Shown: positions 17,139 to 27,818 of the stretch, piece by piece
Position numbering within the stretch: the first letter of the stretch is position 1
Layout: each line of letters opens with the position of its first letter
NCBI GenBank assembly: GCA_002839505.1
Contig: PGYE01000001.1
Location: 709,995-773,994, forward strand
Direction of reading: 5' to 3'
Source of the DNA: Candidatus Peregrinibacteria bacterium HGW-Peregrinibacteria-1
Lineage (GTDB): Bacteria; Patescibacteriota; Gracilibacteria; UBA1369; LOWO2-01-FULL-3
Length of the DNA: 64,000 bases
Program-made: the position numbers and the translations under genes
Notes under the pieces: model-generated
The model's database searches: none
Told to the model about the DNA's origin: nothing
Seen by the model: the letters and a program-made list of their open reading frames with translations, nothing else

Positions 17139-18716
17139 ATGGCAGGAGCTGAATCATTAAAAACTTTCCTAGATAGTGTTGCCGAAGCACTAAAAAAGAG
17201 CGACAACTCATCTCTCGAACCAGCAAACAATCAAGGAGTAATAACTTCATATAAGGATGGAGTTATTAAAATCGAAGGATTGGCTGGTCTCAAAATGAAC
17301 GAAATTGTCGAAATCGAAGGATTGGATACGCAAGCATTAATCATGAATCTTGAGGCCGATGCCGCTTTTGCACTTGTGATCCAAGCTAACAATAAGATAC
17401 GCGAAGGAATATTTGTGTACTCCACCGGACAATTCCTCTCCATCCCCGTAAGCGATGATATTATTGGACGAGTCGTTGACCCTCTTGGAAAAGTATTAGA
17501 TGGAAAAGGTGAAATCAAGGTTGATCGCATGATGCCACACGAAAGACCTGCCCCCGGGGTTATGGATCGTAAGTCAGTTCATGAACCACTCCAAACCGGA
17601 ATAGTTGCAATTGATGCCTTAGTGCCAATTGGTAGAGGACAACGCGAATTAATAATCGGTGACCGCCAGACAGGTAAAACCGCCGTCGCAATTGATGCAA
17701 TTATTAACCAAAAGGGAGAAAACATGATCTGTGTCTATGTTGCCATAGCACAACGTGAGGCAAAAACCGCACAGGTAATTAACACCTTGCAAGAGCGTGG
17801 AGCAATGGACTACACCATCGTAGTTTCTGCCCCCGCCGCAAGTTCTGCGGTTCTACAATATCTAGCTCCTTATGCCGGTGCTGCCATAGCAGAATACTTT
17901 ATGGACAAAGGGAAACATGTCCTTGTAATCTATGACGATTTATCCAAGCATGCCGTATCATACAGAGAAATGTCCCTCCTACTTCGTCGCCCACCTGGTC
18001 GTGAAGCCTACCCTGGAGATGTCTTCTACCTTCACAGCCGATTGCTAGAAAGAGCCGCAAAACTAAACGAAAAAAACGGCAGCGGAAGCATTACCGCCCT
18101 ACCAATTATTGAGACACAAGCCAATGATGTATCAGCCTACATCCCTACAAATGTCATCTCAATTACCGACGGACAAATATTCCTTGAATCAGACCTCTTC
18201 AACAAAGGAGTAAAACCGGCAATCAATGTCGGAATATCGGTATCGCGTGTTGGAGGTGCCGCCCAAACCAACATCGTCAAAAAAGTCTCAGGAACTGTAA
18301 AACTCGACCTAGCACAATACTATGAGCTCGAAGCGTTTTCTCAATTCTCATCAGAACTCGATGAATCAACAAAAGCAAAACTAACAAGAGGGCGCCGTGT
18401 AGTGGAAAGTCTTAAGCAGAAACAATACAACCCTTACAAGTTGTGGCAAGAATCAATATTACTCTATGCCGCAAGTAAAGGATATCTTGATTCGATAGAA
18501 GAAGATGCCGTGAAAGATAAGATCCTAGCACTCTTTGCACTAGTTGAATCAAGCCATGCCGATCTAATAGAAAGCATCCAAACAGAAAAGAAATTCACAG
18601 AAGAGATCGAGACAAAGATGCAATCAATCCTCAACGACTTCTTCAATGACAACGAAGAAGACTACGCTGATGATGATCTAGATCAAGATGACGAAGAAGA
18701 TTCCCAGGAAGAATAA
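17139..18716 (+). CDS. atpA: ATP synthase F1 subunit alpha with acidic C-terminal tail
   Basis: Non-catalytic nucleotide-binding subunit of F1 (525 aa). Walker A is GDRQTGKT, and family motifs include [59 protein letters not shown] and [10 protein letters not shown]. Normal alpha subunits end soon after the helical domain. Here about 22 further residues are almost entirely Asp and Glu ([21 protein letters not shown]). Such a tail is unusual for alpha; it is read in frame with no frameshift. Confidence 0.97.
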   Translation: MAGAESLKTFLDSVAEALKKSDNSSLEPANNQGVITSYKDGVIKIEGLAGLKMNEIVEIEGLDTQALIMNLEADAAFALVIQANNKIREGIFVYSTGQFLSIPVSDDIIGRVVDPLGKVLDGKGEIKVDRMMPHERPAPGVMDRKSVHEPLQTGIVAIDALVPIGRGQRELIIGDRQTGKTAVAIDAIINQKGENMICVYVAIAQREAKTAQVINTLQERGAMDYTIVVSAPAASSAVLQYLAPYAGAAIAEYFMDKGKHVLVIYDDLSKHAVSYREMSLLLRRPPGREAYPGDVFYLHSRLLERAAKLNEKNGSGSITALPIIETQANDVSAYIPTNVISITDGQIFLESDLFNKGVKPAINVGISVSRVGGAAQTNIVKKVSGTVKLDLAQYYELEAFSQFSSELDESTKAKLTRGRRVVESLKQKQYNPYKLWQESILLYAASKGYLDSIEEDAVKDKILALFALVESSHADLIESIQTEKKFTEEIETKMQSILNDFFNDNEEDYADDDLDQDDEEDSQEE

Positions 18717-18753
18717 CACTTCACCCACACACTAAAAACTAACAAACAAGAAA

Positions 18754-19653
18754 TTGTCATTACTGGAAGTAAAAAAGAAAATAACAGGAGTACAAAACAC
18801 AAGGAAAATAACCAAAGCCATGCAATTGGTTGCCGCTAGCAAGATGAAAAGTTTTCAAAAACTAGCAGTGTCTTCACGCGAATACGCATTTGACCTCCTT
18901 AGCATTCTCCAAAATAATATTAGTGAAGATTTTTCCGGTACCTACAGTGAAACCCGTGAAACAGGCAAGACACTATTTGTTCTCTATACATCAGACAAGG
19001 GACTTTGCGGGCCTCTCAACAACAAAATCACCCAAAGCCTTTTAAATTCCGAAAAATGGAAGTCCACCCCCATGAATTCACGACTTCTCATAACAATAGG
19101 TAAAAAAAGTGAACAGTTTGCACTAAACAACAAAATACCAACCGCCAAGGCATACAAAGGAATACCAGAAAAAATCACCGACTATGATTCTATCAAGATC
19201 ATCAATGGCATCATTGAATATTGGACATCAAGAGAAGTAAAGGAAGTCGTATTAATCGCACCCCACTACAAAAATTCCTTCACCTTTTACCCTATCCTCA
19301 AAACATTTCTGCCCCTCTCCCCAGAATCAATTAAATCAACAATTGGGCCAACCGATTCTAATGAGAAAGTCACGAAGCAAAAAATATCCAACAGCTATAT
19401 GATCTTCACCCCAAGCCGAGAAGTAGTTGGTGCCAACCTTGAGCTACAAGTTATTCAGGCTTCCTTCATACAAGCCTTCCTAGAGCTTAAAGCAGCCGAA
19501 TACTCCAGTAGAATGATTGCCATGCAAAATGCCACCGACGCCGCCGACAAAATCACCGTAGAACTTAAAAAACAATACAACAAAGCAAGACAGCAAAATA
19601 TCACTCAGGAAATAGCCGAACTAATCGGCGCCAGCCTAGCAATCAACGAATAA
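18754..19653 (+). CDS. atpG: ATP synthase F1 subunit gamma
   Basis: Central rotor shaft of F1 (299 aa). The N-terminal coiled-coil motif is KKKITGVQNTRKITKAMQLV followed by AASKM, and the C-terminal helix carries ASEYSSRMIAMQNATDA-like residues (AAEYSSRMIAMQNATDAA) with RQQNITQEIAELIGA. The start is TTG at 18754, because no ATG or GTG lies nearby in frame and the motif MSLLEVKKKITGVQNT begins exactly there. The middle domain includes FVLYTSDKGLCGPLN. Confidence 0.95.
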   Translation: MSLLEVKKKITGVQNTRKITKAMQLVAASKMKSFQKLAVSSREYAFDLLSILQNNISEDFSGTYSETRETGKTLFVLYTSDKGLCGPLNNKITQSLLNSEKWKSTPMNSRLLITIGKKSEQFALNNKIPTAKAYKGIPEKITDYDSIKIINGIIEYWTSREVKEVVLIAPHYKNSFTFYPILKTFLPLSPESIKSTIGPTDSNEKVTKQKISNSYMIFTPSREVVGANLELQVIQASFIQAFLELKAAEYSSRMIAMQNATDAADKITVELKKQYNKARQQNITQEIAELIGASLAINE

Positions 19654-19668
19654 TTTAACTTTAGATAA

Positions 19669-21068
<1,400 letters not shown>

Positions 21069-21069
<1 letters not shown>

Positions 21070-21488
21070 TGGAAAACCAATTCAAACTCACAGTAAGAAC
21101 ACCGGCAAAAGAGTGCTTTAACGCAGAAATTAACGCACTAACCGTCAGCACAACCGATGGTGAGATTCAGATATTCGCCAATCACGCCTCACTAACCGGA
21201 ACTATAAGCTTCTCTCCCTTAGTAATAGAAGAGTCAGATAAAACAACTCATAACTTTTTAGTGCGCAACGGTGTAATATTTTTCAACAACGAAACCAATG
21301 AAGCAATGATTCTTGCCCTCTACAGCGAGGCAAAATCTGAGATAAGCTACAAGACCGCACAAGAATACGCCGACTTCATTGAAAAGGAACTCAAGAAAGG
21401 AAAAGAACTATCCAGCTTTGAAACAGACTACCTGCAGGGACAAAAGATAGCCGTCACGGAGCAAATAGAAGACTTGGACAACAAGTAA
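21069..21488 (+). CDS. atpC: ATP synthase F1 subunit epsilon
   Basis: Rotor-stalk subunit that can inhibit ATP hydrolysis (139 aa). The N-terminal beta sandwich is recognisable: FKLTVRTPAKECFNAEINAL, STTDGEIQIFANHASLTGTI and FLVRNGVIFF. The C-terminal helical hairpin is charged (EKELKKGKELSSFETDYL). It is the last gene of the operon and begins on the final base of atpD. Confidence 0.9.
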
Positions 21489-21557
21489 AAACATCCTGGA
21501 AAACATAGAAATAAACTTGCACCCAACCACAAGCTATGATAAAAACCTAAAGCACAT

Positions 21558-21634
21558 GGGTGCTTAGCTCAGTTGGCTAGAGCGTCTGGTTTACACCCAG
21601 AAGGTCGGGGGTTCGACCCCCTCAGCACCCACCA
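21558..21634 (+). tRNA. tRNA-Val (anticodon UAC)
   Basis: 77 nt cloverleaf. Acceptor GGGTGCT pairs with AGCACCC, anticodon loop TTTACAC in the stem TCTGG/CCAGA gives anticodon TAC, and the T-arm is GGGGGTTCGACCCCC. The CCA end is encoded. It follows the ATP synthase operon and is followed at once by a terminator hairpin. Confidence 0.97.
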
Positions 21635-21635
21635 T

Positions 21636-21666
21636 AAAAAAACAACAATCAACTTGTTGTTTTTTT
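21636..21666. terminator. two-way intrinsic terminator after tRNA-Val
   Basis: Perfect 13-base arms (21636-21648 and 21654-21666, AAAAAAACAACAA against its complement) around a 5-base loop. A-run on one side and T-run on the other let it serve both tRNA-Val and the convergent metallopeptidase gene. Confidence 0.75.
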
Positions 21667-21668
21667 AT

Positions 21669-22379
21669 TTACCCCAATTTCCAACCTTCCTTTTTCAACC
21701 ACATCTCCGCCTCCTTAAATTCCGGCATTGCCCCCCTTACCAAAGTCCAAAACTTTGCCGAATGATTAAATTCAAATAAATGAGCCAACTCATGCACACA
21801 CACATATCTAAAAATATCCTTGGGAGCAAACAAGAGCTTATACGCAATCGTGATATCTCCTTTATTACTACAGCTCCCATAGCGCGACCGCGTATCCTTG
21901 AATTTACAAGAGACATAACTCCCCTGAAAGTAATTAGCATTAATTTCATTTAGTACATCTTCCAAGTAAAGCTGCTGATCCTTCATAATAATTCTCTTAA
22001 CTCTCCTCTTCATATCATCAGTCCCAAAAATCTTTCCAACCGGCACCAAAAACTCAATGATATTTTCATTCAACTTCGAAGAGACCCTATTAATACTCCC
22101 CTCCTTCACCACAAGCTCATAAATCTTATTATGCGTAACCACAACTCCCCCATCTCGATAATCGGCCAACGACCAAGAAGACCCCTCACTCGTCGAGCCA
22201 TGCAACTTTTTAATCAACCACTTCTTAAACTTAAGCAAAACAACCTCCCGATCCCTGCTCTTGACACGGGAGCTCAACCTAATGACCGCCTTATTTTCAA
22301 GTAATCGAATTGAAGACGTCTTTGCATTAGACTGCAACACCTCAACATCAATGCCCACATCACTAAATATGCTTTCCAT
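21669..22379 (-). CDS. YgjP/SprT-like zinc metallopeptidase (DUF45)
   Basis: Putative metalloprotease of the YgjP (DUF45, M48-like) family, 236 aa. The zinc site is the HELAH motif in VCVHELAHLFEFNHSAKFW, with the third His of the NHS motif shortly after. The upstream family block is CKFKDTRSRYGSCSNKGDI (the 'RWGSC' motif, here RYGSC). The N-terminal half contains beta strands typical of the family. The substrate is unknown. It converges on tRNA-Val and is divergent from the RelA/SpoT-like gene. Confidence 0.88.
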   Translation of the reverse strand: MESIFSDVGIDVEVLQSNAKTSSIRLLENKAVIRLSSRVKSRDREVVLLKFKKWLIKKLHGSTSEGSSWSLADYRDGGVVVTHNKIYELVVKEGSINRVSSKLNENIIEFLVPVGKIFGTDDMKRRVKRIIMKDQQLYLEDVLNEINANYFQGSYVSCKFKDTRSRYGSCSNKGDITIAYKLLFAPKDIFRYVCVHELAHLFEFNHSAKFWTLVRGAMPEFKEAEMWLKKEGWKLG

Positions 22380-22466
22380 CTTTTAAATATGTTACTGAAT
22401 TGCAAATTCTTGCAAAACAAAGTCAATATACCATATAATGAAAACTCTCCATTCAAAAGCCTTAAG

Positions 22467-24806
22467 ATGAACAAAACCTCGAAATACCAAGATTATTTTG
22501 ACATTAGCGAAGTCGCTCAGAAAGCGCTTGAATACCAGCCCAACTTTAACACAGAAAAATTCATTGAGGCCTTTCACTTTGCCGACGAAGCCCACACCGG
22601 ACAAATGCGAAAAGATGGCACAAGCCCCTACATCGTGCATCCCATCAAAGTTGTCGAAAATTTAATGAAGATACACGCCGACGAAGATGTTTTAATAGCA
22701 GCACTTCTACATGATGTCCCCGAGGACACCTCACGAACAATTGAAGAAATCGAAATCAAATTTGGCAAAACCATCGCCTTTTTAGTAGAAGGAATTACCA
22801 AGCTATCTAAAGTTCACTACCGGAACGCCATGCCGGCACGCCAAGTAGAATCACTCAAGAAACTTCTGCTTCATAGCGCCAAAGACCCTCGCATCATTCT
22901 AATAAAGCTGGCTGATCGTCTACACAACATGCAGACACTAACACACGTAAAAGACCCATCGAAGCGTCTTAGGATTGCTAGAGAAACCCTCGAAATATAT
23001 GTGCCCATGGCAAATCTTCTTGGGATACAAGACATAAAAACAAAACTAGAAGACCTATGCTTCAAACACATATTTCCTACCGAGTATAGCCAGATAAACA
23101 GGAGAATAAAATTTCTAGAACGATCCCGCCAAAATAAGACAAAACGCACCATTCAATCCATAAAAGACCTCCTTGAAAAGGACAAAGTCCAAGCAGAAAC
23201 CTATGAAAGAAAAAAAGTGCTGTACCGTATATACCTCAAAATGAGCATAAGCGGAATCACAATTGACCAGCTCGAAAACCGTATCCCCTTAAGAATAATC
23301 GTTGACACAATCCCCCAGTGCTACCAGGTGCTTGGAATAATCCACAGTCACTTTAACCCCAAAATAAACAAATTTAGAGACTACATTGCCAACCCAAAAG
23401 CAAATGGATACCAAAGCATCCATACCTCAATATTCGGTCCTGAAAAACTATTAACCGAGATTCAAATTCGCACGAAGCAAATGGATATCGAATCAGCATA
23501 CGGCATTGCATCTAACTATTGGAACAATTCCCCGGACCAAAAATCCGTCATCAACGATAAGAGATCAAAATGGGTAGCACGCATAGTAGAAGTTGAGAAA
23601 GGCTTAAATAAAAATGAAGAGTTTTTAGAAAACATCAAAGACGATATTCTCAAAAACAGAATTTTTGTATATACCCCACAAGGAAGAGGTATTGACCTTC
23701 CCGAAGGAGCAACAATTATAGATTTTGCATACGCAATTCACACCGACATTGGTAATCACGCCCTCAGAGCATCAGTCAATGGCAACAACATGCCAATAAC
23801 AACCGAACTAAAAACAAATGATATCGTAAAAATAATCACCTCCCCAACGACATCACCTGATATATTTTGGTTATCATTTGCCAAAACAAATTTTGCAAAA
23901 AAGAACATTAAACAACAGCTCAAAAAAGCAAATAGAAAAGAAAAAATCAACAAAGGAAAAGTCCGACTTCAAAAAGAACTAGACCTAAATGGACTGGGAC
24001 TCCTAAAAGACATCAATATAAAAAAACTCCTCAGATCGATAGCCGAAAGCCACATCGCCAAGAAAAAGATCAGCTCACTCGAAGATATCCTTATTTGCAT
24101 AAGTGAGGGAGAAATTAGGGCATCCGAAATCACATCGCTAATCAAAAAAACAAAGCAAGCCACAGATGAGAAAAAAAACCATGGAATCATGGTTAACATA
24201 AAAATAATTGGGCAAAATCGGCTTCAATTACTGCGTGAAATTGCCGATGTAATATATCGCCATTCCCTAGACATGGAATACCTTAAAGGATGGACAGATA
24301 AAAATAATTCCGCATTTTTTTCATCAAGAATCCGCATTCACGACACCCAAGCAACTCGACACCTCTTTGACGAACTAGAACAAATAAGAGGTGTAACAAC
24401 AGTTTACCGAGCATCAAAAAAAGGACTTATCATAAGCGCACTTATCTCATCAGTGACTTTTATAGCCTGGATAGTACACCCCTTGATTATTCGCATGCTA
24501 ATAGAGACCACCCTCGGTCAAAATCGACTAGCACTCAACATCATCATTAACGCTGGCATCATAGGCCTCCTACTATTAGTTATAGTAAGCACCAGCACCA
24601 TACAAAAATACTTTCCTCTAATTAGAAACAAAAAAAGACTCTGGCTCATCGTGTTTAGCGTACCCGCACTTGCCATGCTAGTTTTAATCACCGAAATGCT
24701 CTACTTTGACCTCAATTTAAGCCTCATGACAATATTTATTGAGGCCACAATTATATATTCCTACCTAGTATTCAGCTTCATTAATTTCCGCCGACACACA
24801 AAATAA
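22467..24806 (+). CDS. RelA/SpoT-family (p)ppGpp protein with C-terminal membrane module
   Basis: Long RSH protein of 779 aa. The HD hydrolase domain is intact: His58 (IVHP), His82-Asp83 with ED at 87-88 (LLHDVPEDT) and Asp150 (LADRLHN). The synthetase domain has Arg248/Lys250, NGYQSIHT (313-320) and Glu331 (EIQIRT), but the metal-binding Asp (D264 of the S. equisimilis enzyme) is Asn271. TGS spans about 396-458 and ACT about 575-647. Then, unlike usual RSH proteins, four hydrophobic helices follow (about 653-678, 688-709, 723-747, 751-773). The ATG at 22467 is preferred over an upstream ATG that adds a non-conserved stretch. Its stop lies three bases from the convergent ychF stop. Confidence 0.92.
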   Translation: MNKTSKYQDYFDISEVAQKALEYQPNFNTEKFIEAFHFADEAHTGQMRKDGTSPYIVHPIKVVENLMKIHADEDVLIAALLHDVPEDTSRTIEEIEIKFGKTIAFLVEGITKLSKVHYRNAMPARQVESLKKLLLHSAKDPRIILIKLADRLHNMQTLTHVKDPSKRLRIARETLEIYVPMANLLGIQDIKTKLEDLCFKHIFPTEYSQINRRIKFLERSRQNKTKRTIQSIKDLLEKDKVQAETYERKKVLYRIYLKMSISGITIDQLENRIPLRIIVDTIPQCYQVLGIIHSHFNPKINKFRDYIANPKANGYQSIHTSIFGPEKLLTEIQIRTKQMDIESAYGIASNYWNNSPDQKSVINDKRSKWVARIVEVEKGLNKNEEFLENIKDDILKNRIFVYTPQGRGIDLPEGATIIDFAYAIHTDIGNHALRASVNGNNMPITTELKTNDIVKIITSPTTSPDIFWLSFAKTNFAKKNIKQQLKKANRKEKINKGKVRLQKELDLNGLGLLKDINIKKLLRSIAESHIAKKKISSLEDILICISEGEIRASEITSLIKKTKQATDEKKNHGIMVNIKIIGQNRLQLLREIADVIYRHSLDMEYLKGWTDKNNSAFFSSRIRIHDTQATRHLFDELEQIRGVTTVYRASKKGLIISALISSVTFIAWIVHPLIIRMLIETTLGQNRLALNIIINAGIIGLLLLVIVSTSTIQKYFPLIRNKKRLWLIVFSVPALAMLVLITEMLYFDLNLSLMTIFIEATIIYSYLVFSFINFRRHTK

Positions 24807-24809
24807 AGA

Positions 24810-25904
24810 CTAAACATTGAATTTGAACAGCATCACATCACCATCTTCCACAATATAATCTTTACCCTCCATTCTCATAAATCCTTTTTCCTTCGCCTTA
24901 ATCTCCCCTCCAGCATCAACCAGGTTCTTCCATTTTATGACCTCCGCCTTAATAAAGCCTTTCTCAAAATCCGTATGAATGACACCGGCAGCCTGAGGTG
25001 CACTAATTCCCTTTTTAATCGTCCAAGCTCGAGTCTCTGTTGGACCCGAAGTAAAATAAGTAATCAGCCCCAAAGTCTCATAAGCATTGCGAATTAAAGA
25101 ATTTAGCCCCGTTTCTTTTAGGTTAAAATCATTCAGGATCTCTGCTACCTCCTCATCCGAAAAATCTACCAACTCTTGCTCCATTTTAGCTGAAATTGGA
25201 ATAACTTTATTTACATCAATATTCCCCAGTTTTTTTGCATACTCTTCGCGATCAAATCCTCGCAGGCTCTCCTCAGGCATATTGACAACATAAATATGCG
25301 GCTTAATAGTAAGCAAATGAAGATCCCGAATCTCCACCCTATCATCATCGGAAATATCTAGAGTTGAAGCCAAATTCCCTTGCTCCATCCTATCCCTAAT
25401 GCTAATTAACAGCCCAAGATACTTTTTTTTCTCCGCATTTCCGGACTTGGCATCAGCCGTCGCTTTGAGAATGCGCTTCTCCAAAGTCTGCAAATCTGCC
25501 AAAATCAATTCCGACTCAATCACCTCACGATCATTCAAAGGATTAATCTCACCATGTACATGAATGATATTAGGATCATCAAAATCTCTAACTACATGTG
25601 CAATGGCATCACACTCTCTTATATGGGCCAAAAACTTATTCCCTAATCCCTCCCCCGAATTGGCACCTTTCACCAATCCCGCAATATCGACAAACTCGAT
25701 TGTCGCCGGTAATTTCTTCACTGAATTGTTAACAACCGCCAGCATATCCAACCTCTCATCCGGCACCTCCACCACTCCAACATTCGGATCAATAGTACAA
25801 AAAGGGTAATTTGCCGCCTGCGCAGCCTGTGTCTTCGTCAAAGCATTAAACAATGTCGATTTACCAACATTGGGCAGCCCAACTATTCCTATTTTTAAAG
25901 CCAT
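24810..25904 (-). CDS. ychF: ribosome-associated ATPase YchF (Obg family)
   Basis: Universally conserved OBG-type P-loop protein that binds ribosomes and prefers ATP (364 aa). The first P-loop is GLPNVGKST at residues 9-17, the switch region ANYPFCTIDPNVG follows, and the DIAGLVKGAN motif is present. The specificity motif NMPE replaces the usual NKxD of GTPases, which is the YchF hallmark. The C-terminal TGS-like domain holds TSGPTETRAWTIKKG and AAGVIHTDFEKGFI. It is downstream of hpf on the same strand. Confidence 0.97.
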   Translation of the reverse strand: MALKIGIVGLPNVGKSTLFNALTKTQAAQAANYPFCTIDPNVGVVEVPDERLDMLAVVNNSVKKLPATIEFVDIAGLVKGANSGEGLGNKFLAHIRECDAIAHVVRDFDDPNIIHVHGEINPLNDREVIESELILADLQTLEKRILKATADAKSGNAEKKKYLGLLISIRDRMEQGNLASTLDISDDDRVEIRDLHLLTIKPHIYVVNMPEESLRGFDREEYAKKLGNIDVNKVIPISAKMEQELVDFSDEEVAEILNDFNLKETGLNSLIRNAYETLGLITYFTSGPTETRAWTIKKGISAPQAAGVIHTDFEKGFIKAEVIKWKNLVDAGGEIKAKEKGFMRMEGKDYIVEDGDVMLFKFNV

Positions 25905-25921
25905 ATTCGCAATTTAAGTTA

Positions 25922-25969
25922 GCACTAATTTAGTGCAGTGCGTCAGATTTGCCAACACCAAATTAGTGC
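25922..25969. promoter_or_regulatory. two related palindromic elements upstream of ychF
   Basis: GCACTAATTTAGTGC (25922-25936) is an almost perfect 15-base palindrome. A second, degenerate copy, CACCAAATTAGTGC, lies at 25956-25969. Both lie within 65 bases upstream of the ychF ATG and may be operator sites. No regulator is obvious. Confidence 0.35.
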
Positions 25970-25987
25970 AACCTCAAAATTACCCAA

Positions 25988-26359
25988 TTACATCACTACA
26001 TTTGGTACTGAAGATTTCACCCCCAGCTCCTTGATTGAGCGATGATCACGATCTTTGCGAAGCTGCGCCAGATGCTTTTTAATTTGGACAACAAGGCGCC
26101 CCTTGGAATCATCAAGTGCCTTCTCAACACCATGGCTCACCTCTTGTGCAACCAAATTAGCTGAAGGTAAAGTTAATCTTAAGTCCACCTGAAAAGCGTC
26201 GTGTTTTTCAAATTTCTCCACCACAACATTCAACAATACTGCATCTTCATCATACTTTTTCAAAAGCACCTTAATCGCATCCACCTTACCCGCAAAATAC
26301 TTCGCTACTCTTTTCTCATCTTTCGCCAAAAGACCCTTGTAAGAATATGTAATTCTCAT
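25988..26359 (-). CDS. hpf: short ribosome hibernation factor (HPF/RaiA family)
   Basis: Protein of 123 aa resembling the short HPF/YfiA form that binds the ribosome decoding centre in resting cells. The family layout is visible: N-terminal strand RITYSYKGLLAKDEKRVAKYF with helix KVDAIKVLLKKYDED, then VVVEKFEKHDAFQVDLRLTLPS and the helix EVSHGVEKALDDSKGRLVVQIKKH as 'A...vd.a.dkle.Ql.k.k'. It lacks the C-terminal dimerisation domain of long HPF. It precedes ychF, also a ribosome-associated protein. Confidence 0.85.
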   Translation of the reverse strand: MRITYSYKGLLAKDEKRVAKYFAGKVDAIKVLLKKYDEDAVLLNVVVEKFEKHDAFQVDLRLTLPSANLVAQEVSHGVEKALDDSKGRLVVQIKKHLAQLRKDRDHRSIKELGVKSSVPNVVM

Positions 26360-26447
26360 AACAGAATGGGTTAAAAGATACCTATACCAGAATAATACCC
26401 GATATTACAAAAAAGTAAAAGGATCAAAAACAGTACCAATATTGAAG

Positions 26448-26522
26448 TGGTGCCGAGAGGCAGAATTGAACTGCCGACACAAGGATTTTCAGTCCTTTGC
26501 TCTACCACTGAGCTACCTCGGC
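26448..26522 (-). tRNA. tRNA-Phe (anticodon GAA)
   Basis: 75 nt with encoded CCA. Acceptor GCCGAGG pairs with the 3' TCTCGGC (one G-U), the anticodon loop CTGAAAA gives GAA, and the T-arm reads GGCAGTTCAATTCTGCC. It stands alone between hpf and a hypothetical gene on the other strand. Confidence 0.96.
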
Positions 26523-26646
26523 TCACACGCACGCAGCAGTTTAATTGCAATTATCCACTTTGGCAAACTTTTTTAACAAAAACTTCACTGTAAATTCCGA
26601 CAAATATTGACTACAATTAAACCACATATCCCTAAACGCAAATACT

Positions 26647-26964
26647 ATGAACGAAATCAATAAAAAAATTAGCATTGTCAGCCATACCTATCTATATCTT
26701 TGGCTTGAAAGCCTCAAGGAAATAATGGATGTCACAAATATAGACAGTATCGAATTAAAGAAAATAGCCCAAGACTGTCTTGAAAAAGCACTTGAAAATC
26801 TCAACAATGGGAAACTCAAGGACTACAAAGAAAGCATCGTTCACAATGGAGCTCAATATAAAAACTCCATCAACCATCTCCTGCAAGCCAACCTTCAAGA
26901 AGCGATAATTCAGGCGATCAAAAAAGATTCCGCCGACAAAAACGACAGCACCTTCTGGAACTAG
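26647..26964 (+). CDS. hypothetical soluble protein, 105 aa
   Basis: Not recognised. Predicted all-helical and highly charged, with SHTYLYLWLESLKEIMDV, a Glu/Lys-rich middle (AQDCLEKALENLNNGKLKDY) and a polar C-terminus. No signal peptide, membrane segment or motif. It lies between tRNA-Phe and the DsbA-like gene; the 95-base gap after it argues against tight coupling. Confidence 0.55.
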   Translation: MNEINKKISIVSHTYLYLWLESLKEIMDVTNIDSIELKKIAQDCLEKALENLNNGKLKDYKESIVHNGAQYKNSINHLLQANLQEAIIQAIKKDSADKNDSTFWN

Positions 26965-27059
26965 ATCAATAAAACTAAAAGGCACCACCCGCTTTCAACT
27001 GGAAGCTACAACAGAAAAAGTGTAAGTTAAGAATAAATGTCACAAAATAACAAAAACCT

Positions 27060-27818
27060 ATGAAACAAGAAAACAAAGCATCACTAATTGCTATCATATT
27101 ATTAGGAATAGTAGTAGTGGCAACCGGGATTTATTTCCTCAACGAAACGATGTCTTCAAAAACAACCGCAAATAGCTCATCATCCCTCACACTATCAATG
27201 ACCGACGCCGAGCTAGATGCTCGTATTCGCCAAGGTATCGAAGATTTTATTTATGAACAGCAATTTGGAGCTCAACCAGTAAGTATGACAGGAGTTGAGG
27301 ATGATGACCCTGTTCTTGGAGATCCTAACGCACCGGTTACTATCGTCGAATTCTCCGATTATCAATGCCCCTATTGCCAACTATTTCACCAGGAAACCTA
27401 CCCACAAATAAAAGAACAATACATTGAGACCGGAAAAGTTAAATTAGTATATCGTGATTTCCCACTCGAAAACCACCCACAAGCCATCGACGCCGCAATC
27501 GCCGCTCAATGCGTCCAGCTGATTGAAGGAGACAGCAAATACTTCGAGATGCATGACCAAATATTTATCGGCGGCCCTGCAAAATTATCGCGCGAAGATT
27601 TAATAGGTTATGCCACCACAATTGGTATCGATTCCACTACATTCGAAGGCTGCCTCAACGACAATGATTTTGAAGAAGAAGTCCTCAAAGATCTAGCTGA
27701 CGGAAGAGCATTAGGCTTTCAAGGAACCCCCAGTTTTTTAATAAACGGTATCAGCCTAGAGGGCGCACAGCCATTCGAAGTGTTTGAACAGATCATCGAA
27801 AGAGAACTCGCCAAATAA
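27060..27818 (+). CDS. membrane-anchored DsbA-like thiol oxidoreductase
   Basis: Extracytoplasmic thioredoxin-fold protein of the DsbA/BdbD (thioredoxin_4) type, 252 aa. An N-terminal membrane anchor spans residues 8-28, followed by a Ser/Thr linker. The active site is Cys103-Pro-Tyr-Cys106 in EFSDYQCPYCQLFHQ, and the cis-proline loop is FQGTPSFLING. The helical insertion is present (PLENHPQAIDAAIAAQ). It should form or shuffle disulphides in exported proteins. The next gene starts on the base after its stop codon and encodes a membrane protein with CxxC motifs, which may be its electron partner. Confidence 0.92.
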   Translation: MKQENKASLIAIILLGIVVVATGIYFLNETMSSKTTANSSSSLTLSMTDAELDARIRQGIEDFIYEQQFGAQPVSMTGVEDDDPVLGDPNAPVTIVEFSDYQCPYCQLFHQETYPQIKEQYIETGKVKLVYRDFPLENHPQAIDAAIAAQCVQLIEGDSKYFEMHDQIFIGGPAKLSREDLIGYATTIGIDSTTFEGCLNDNDFEEEVLKDLADGRALGFQGTPSFLINGISLEGAQPFEVFEQIIERELAK

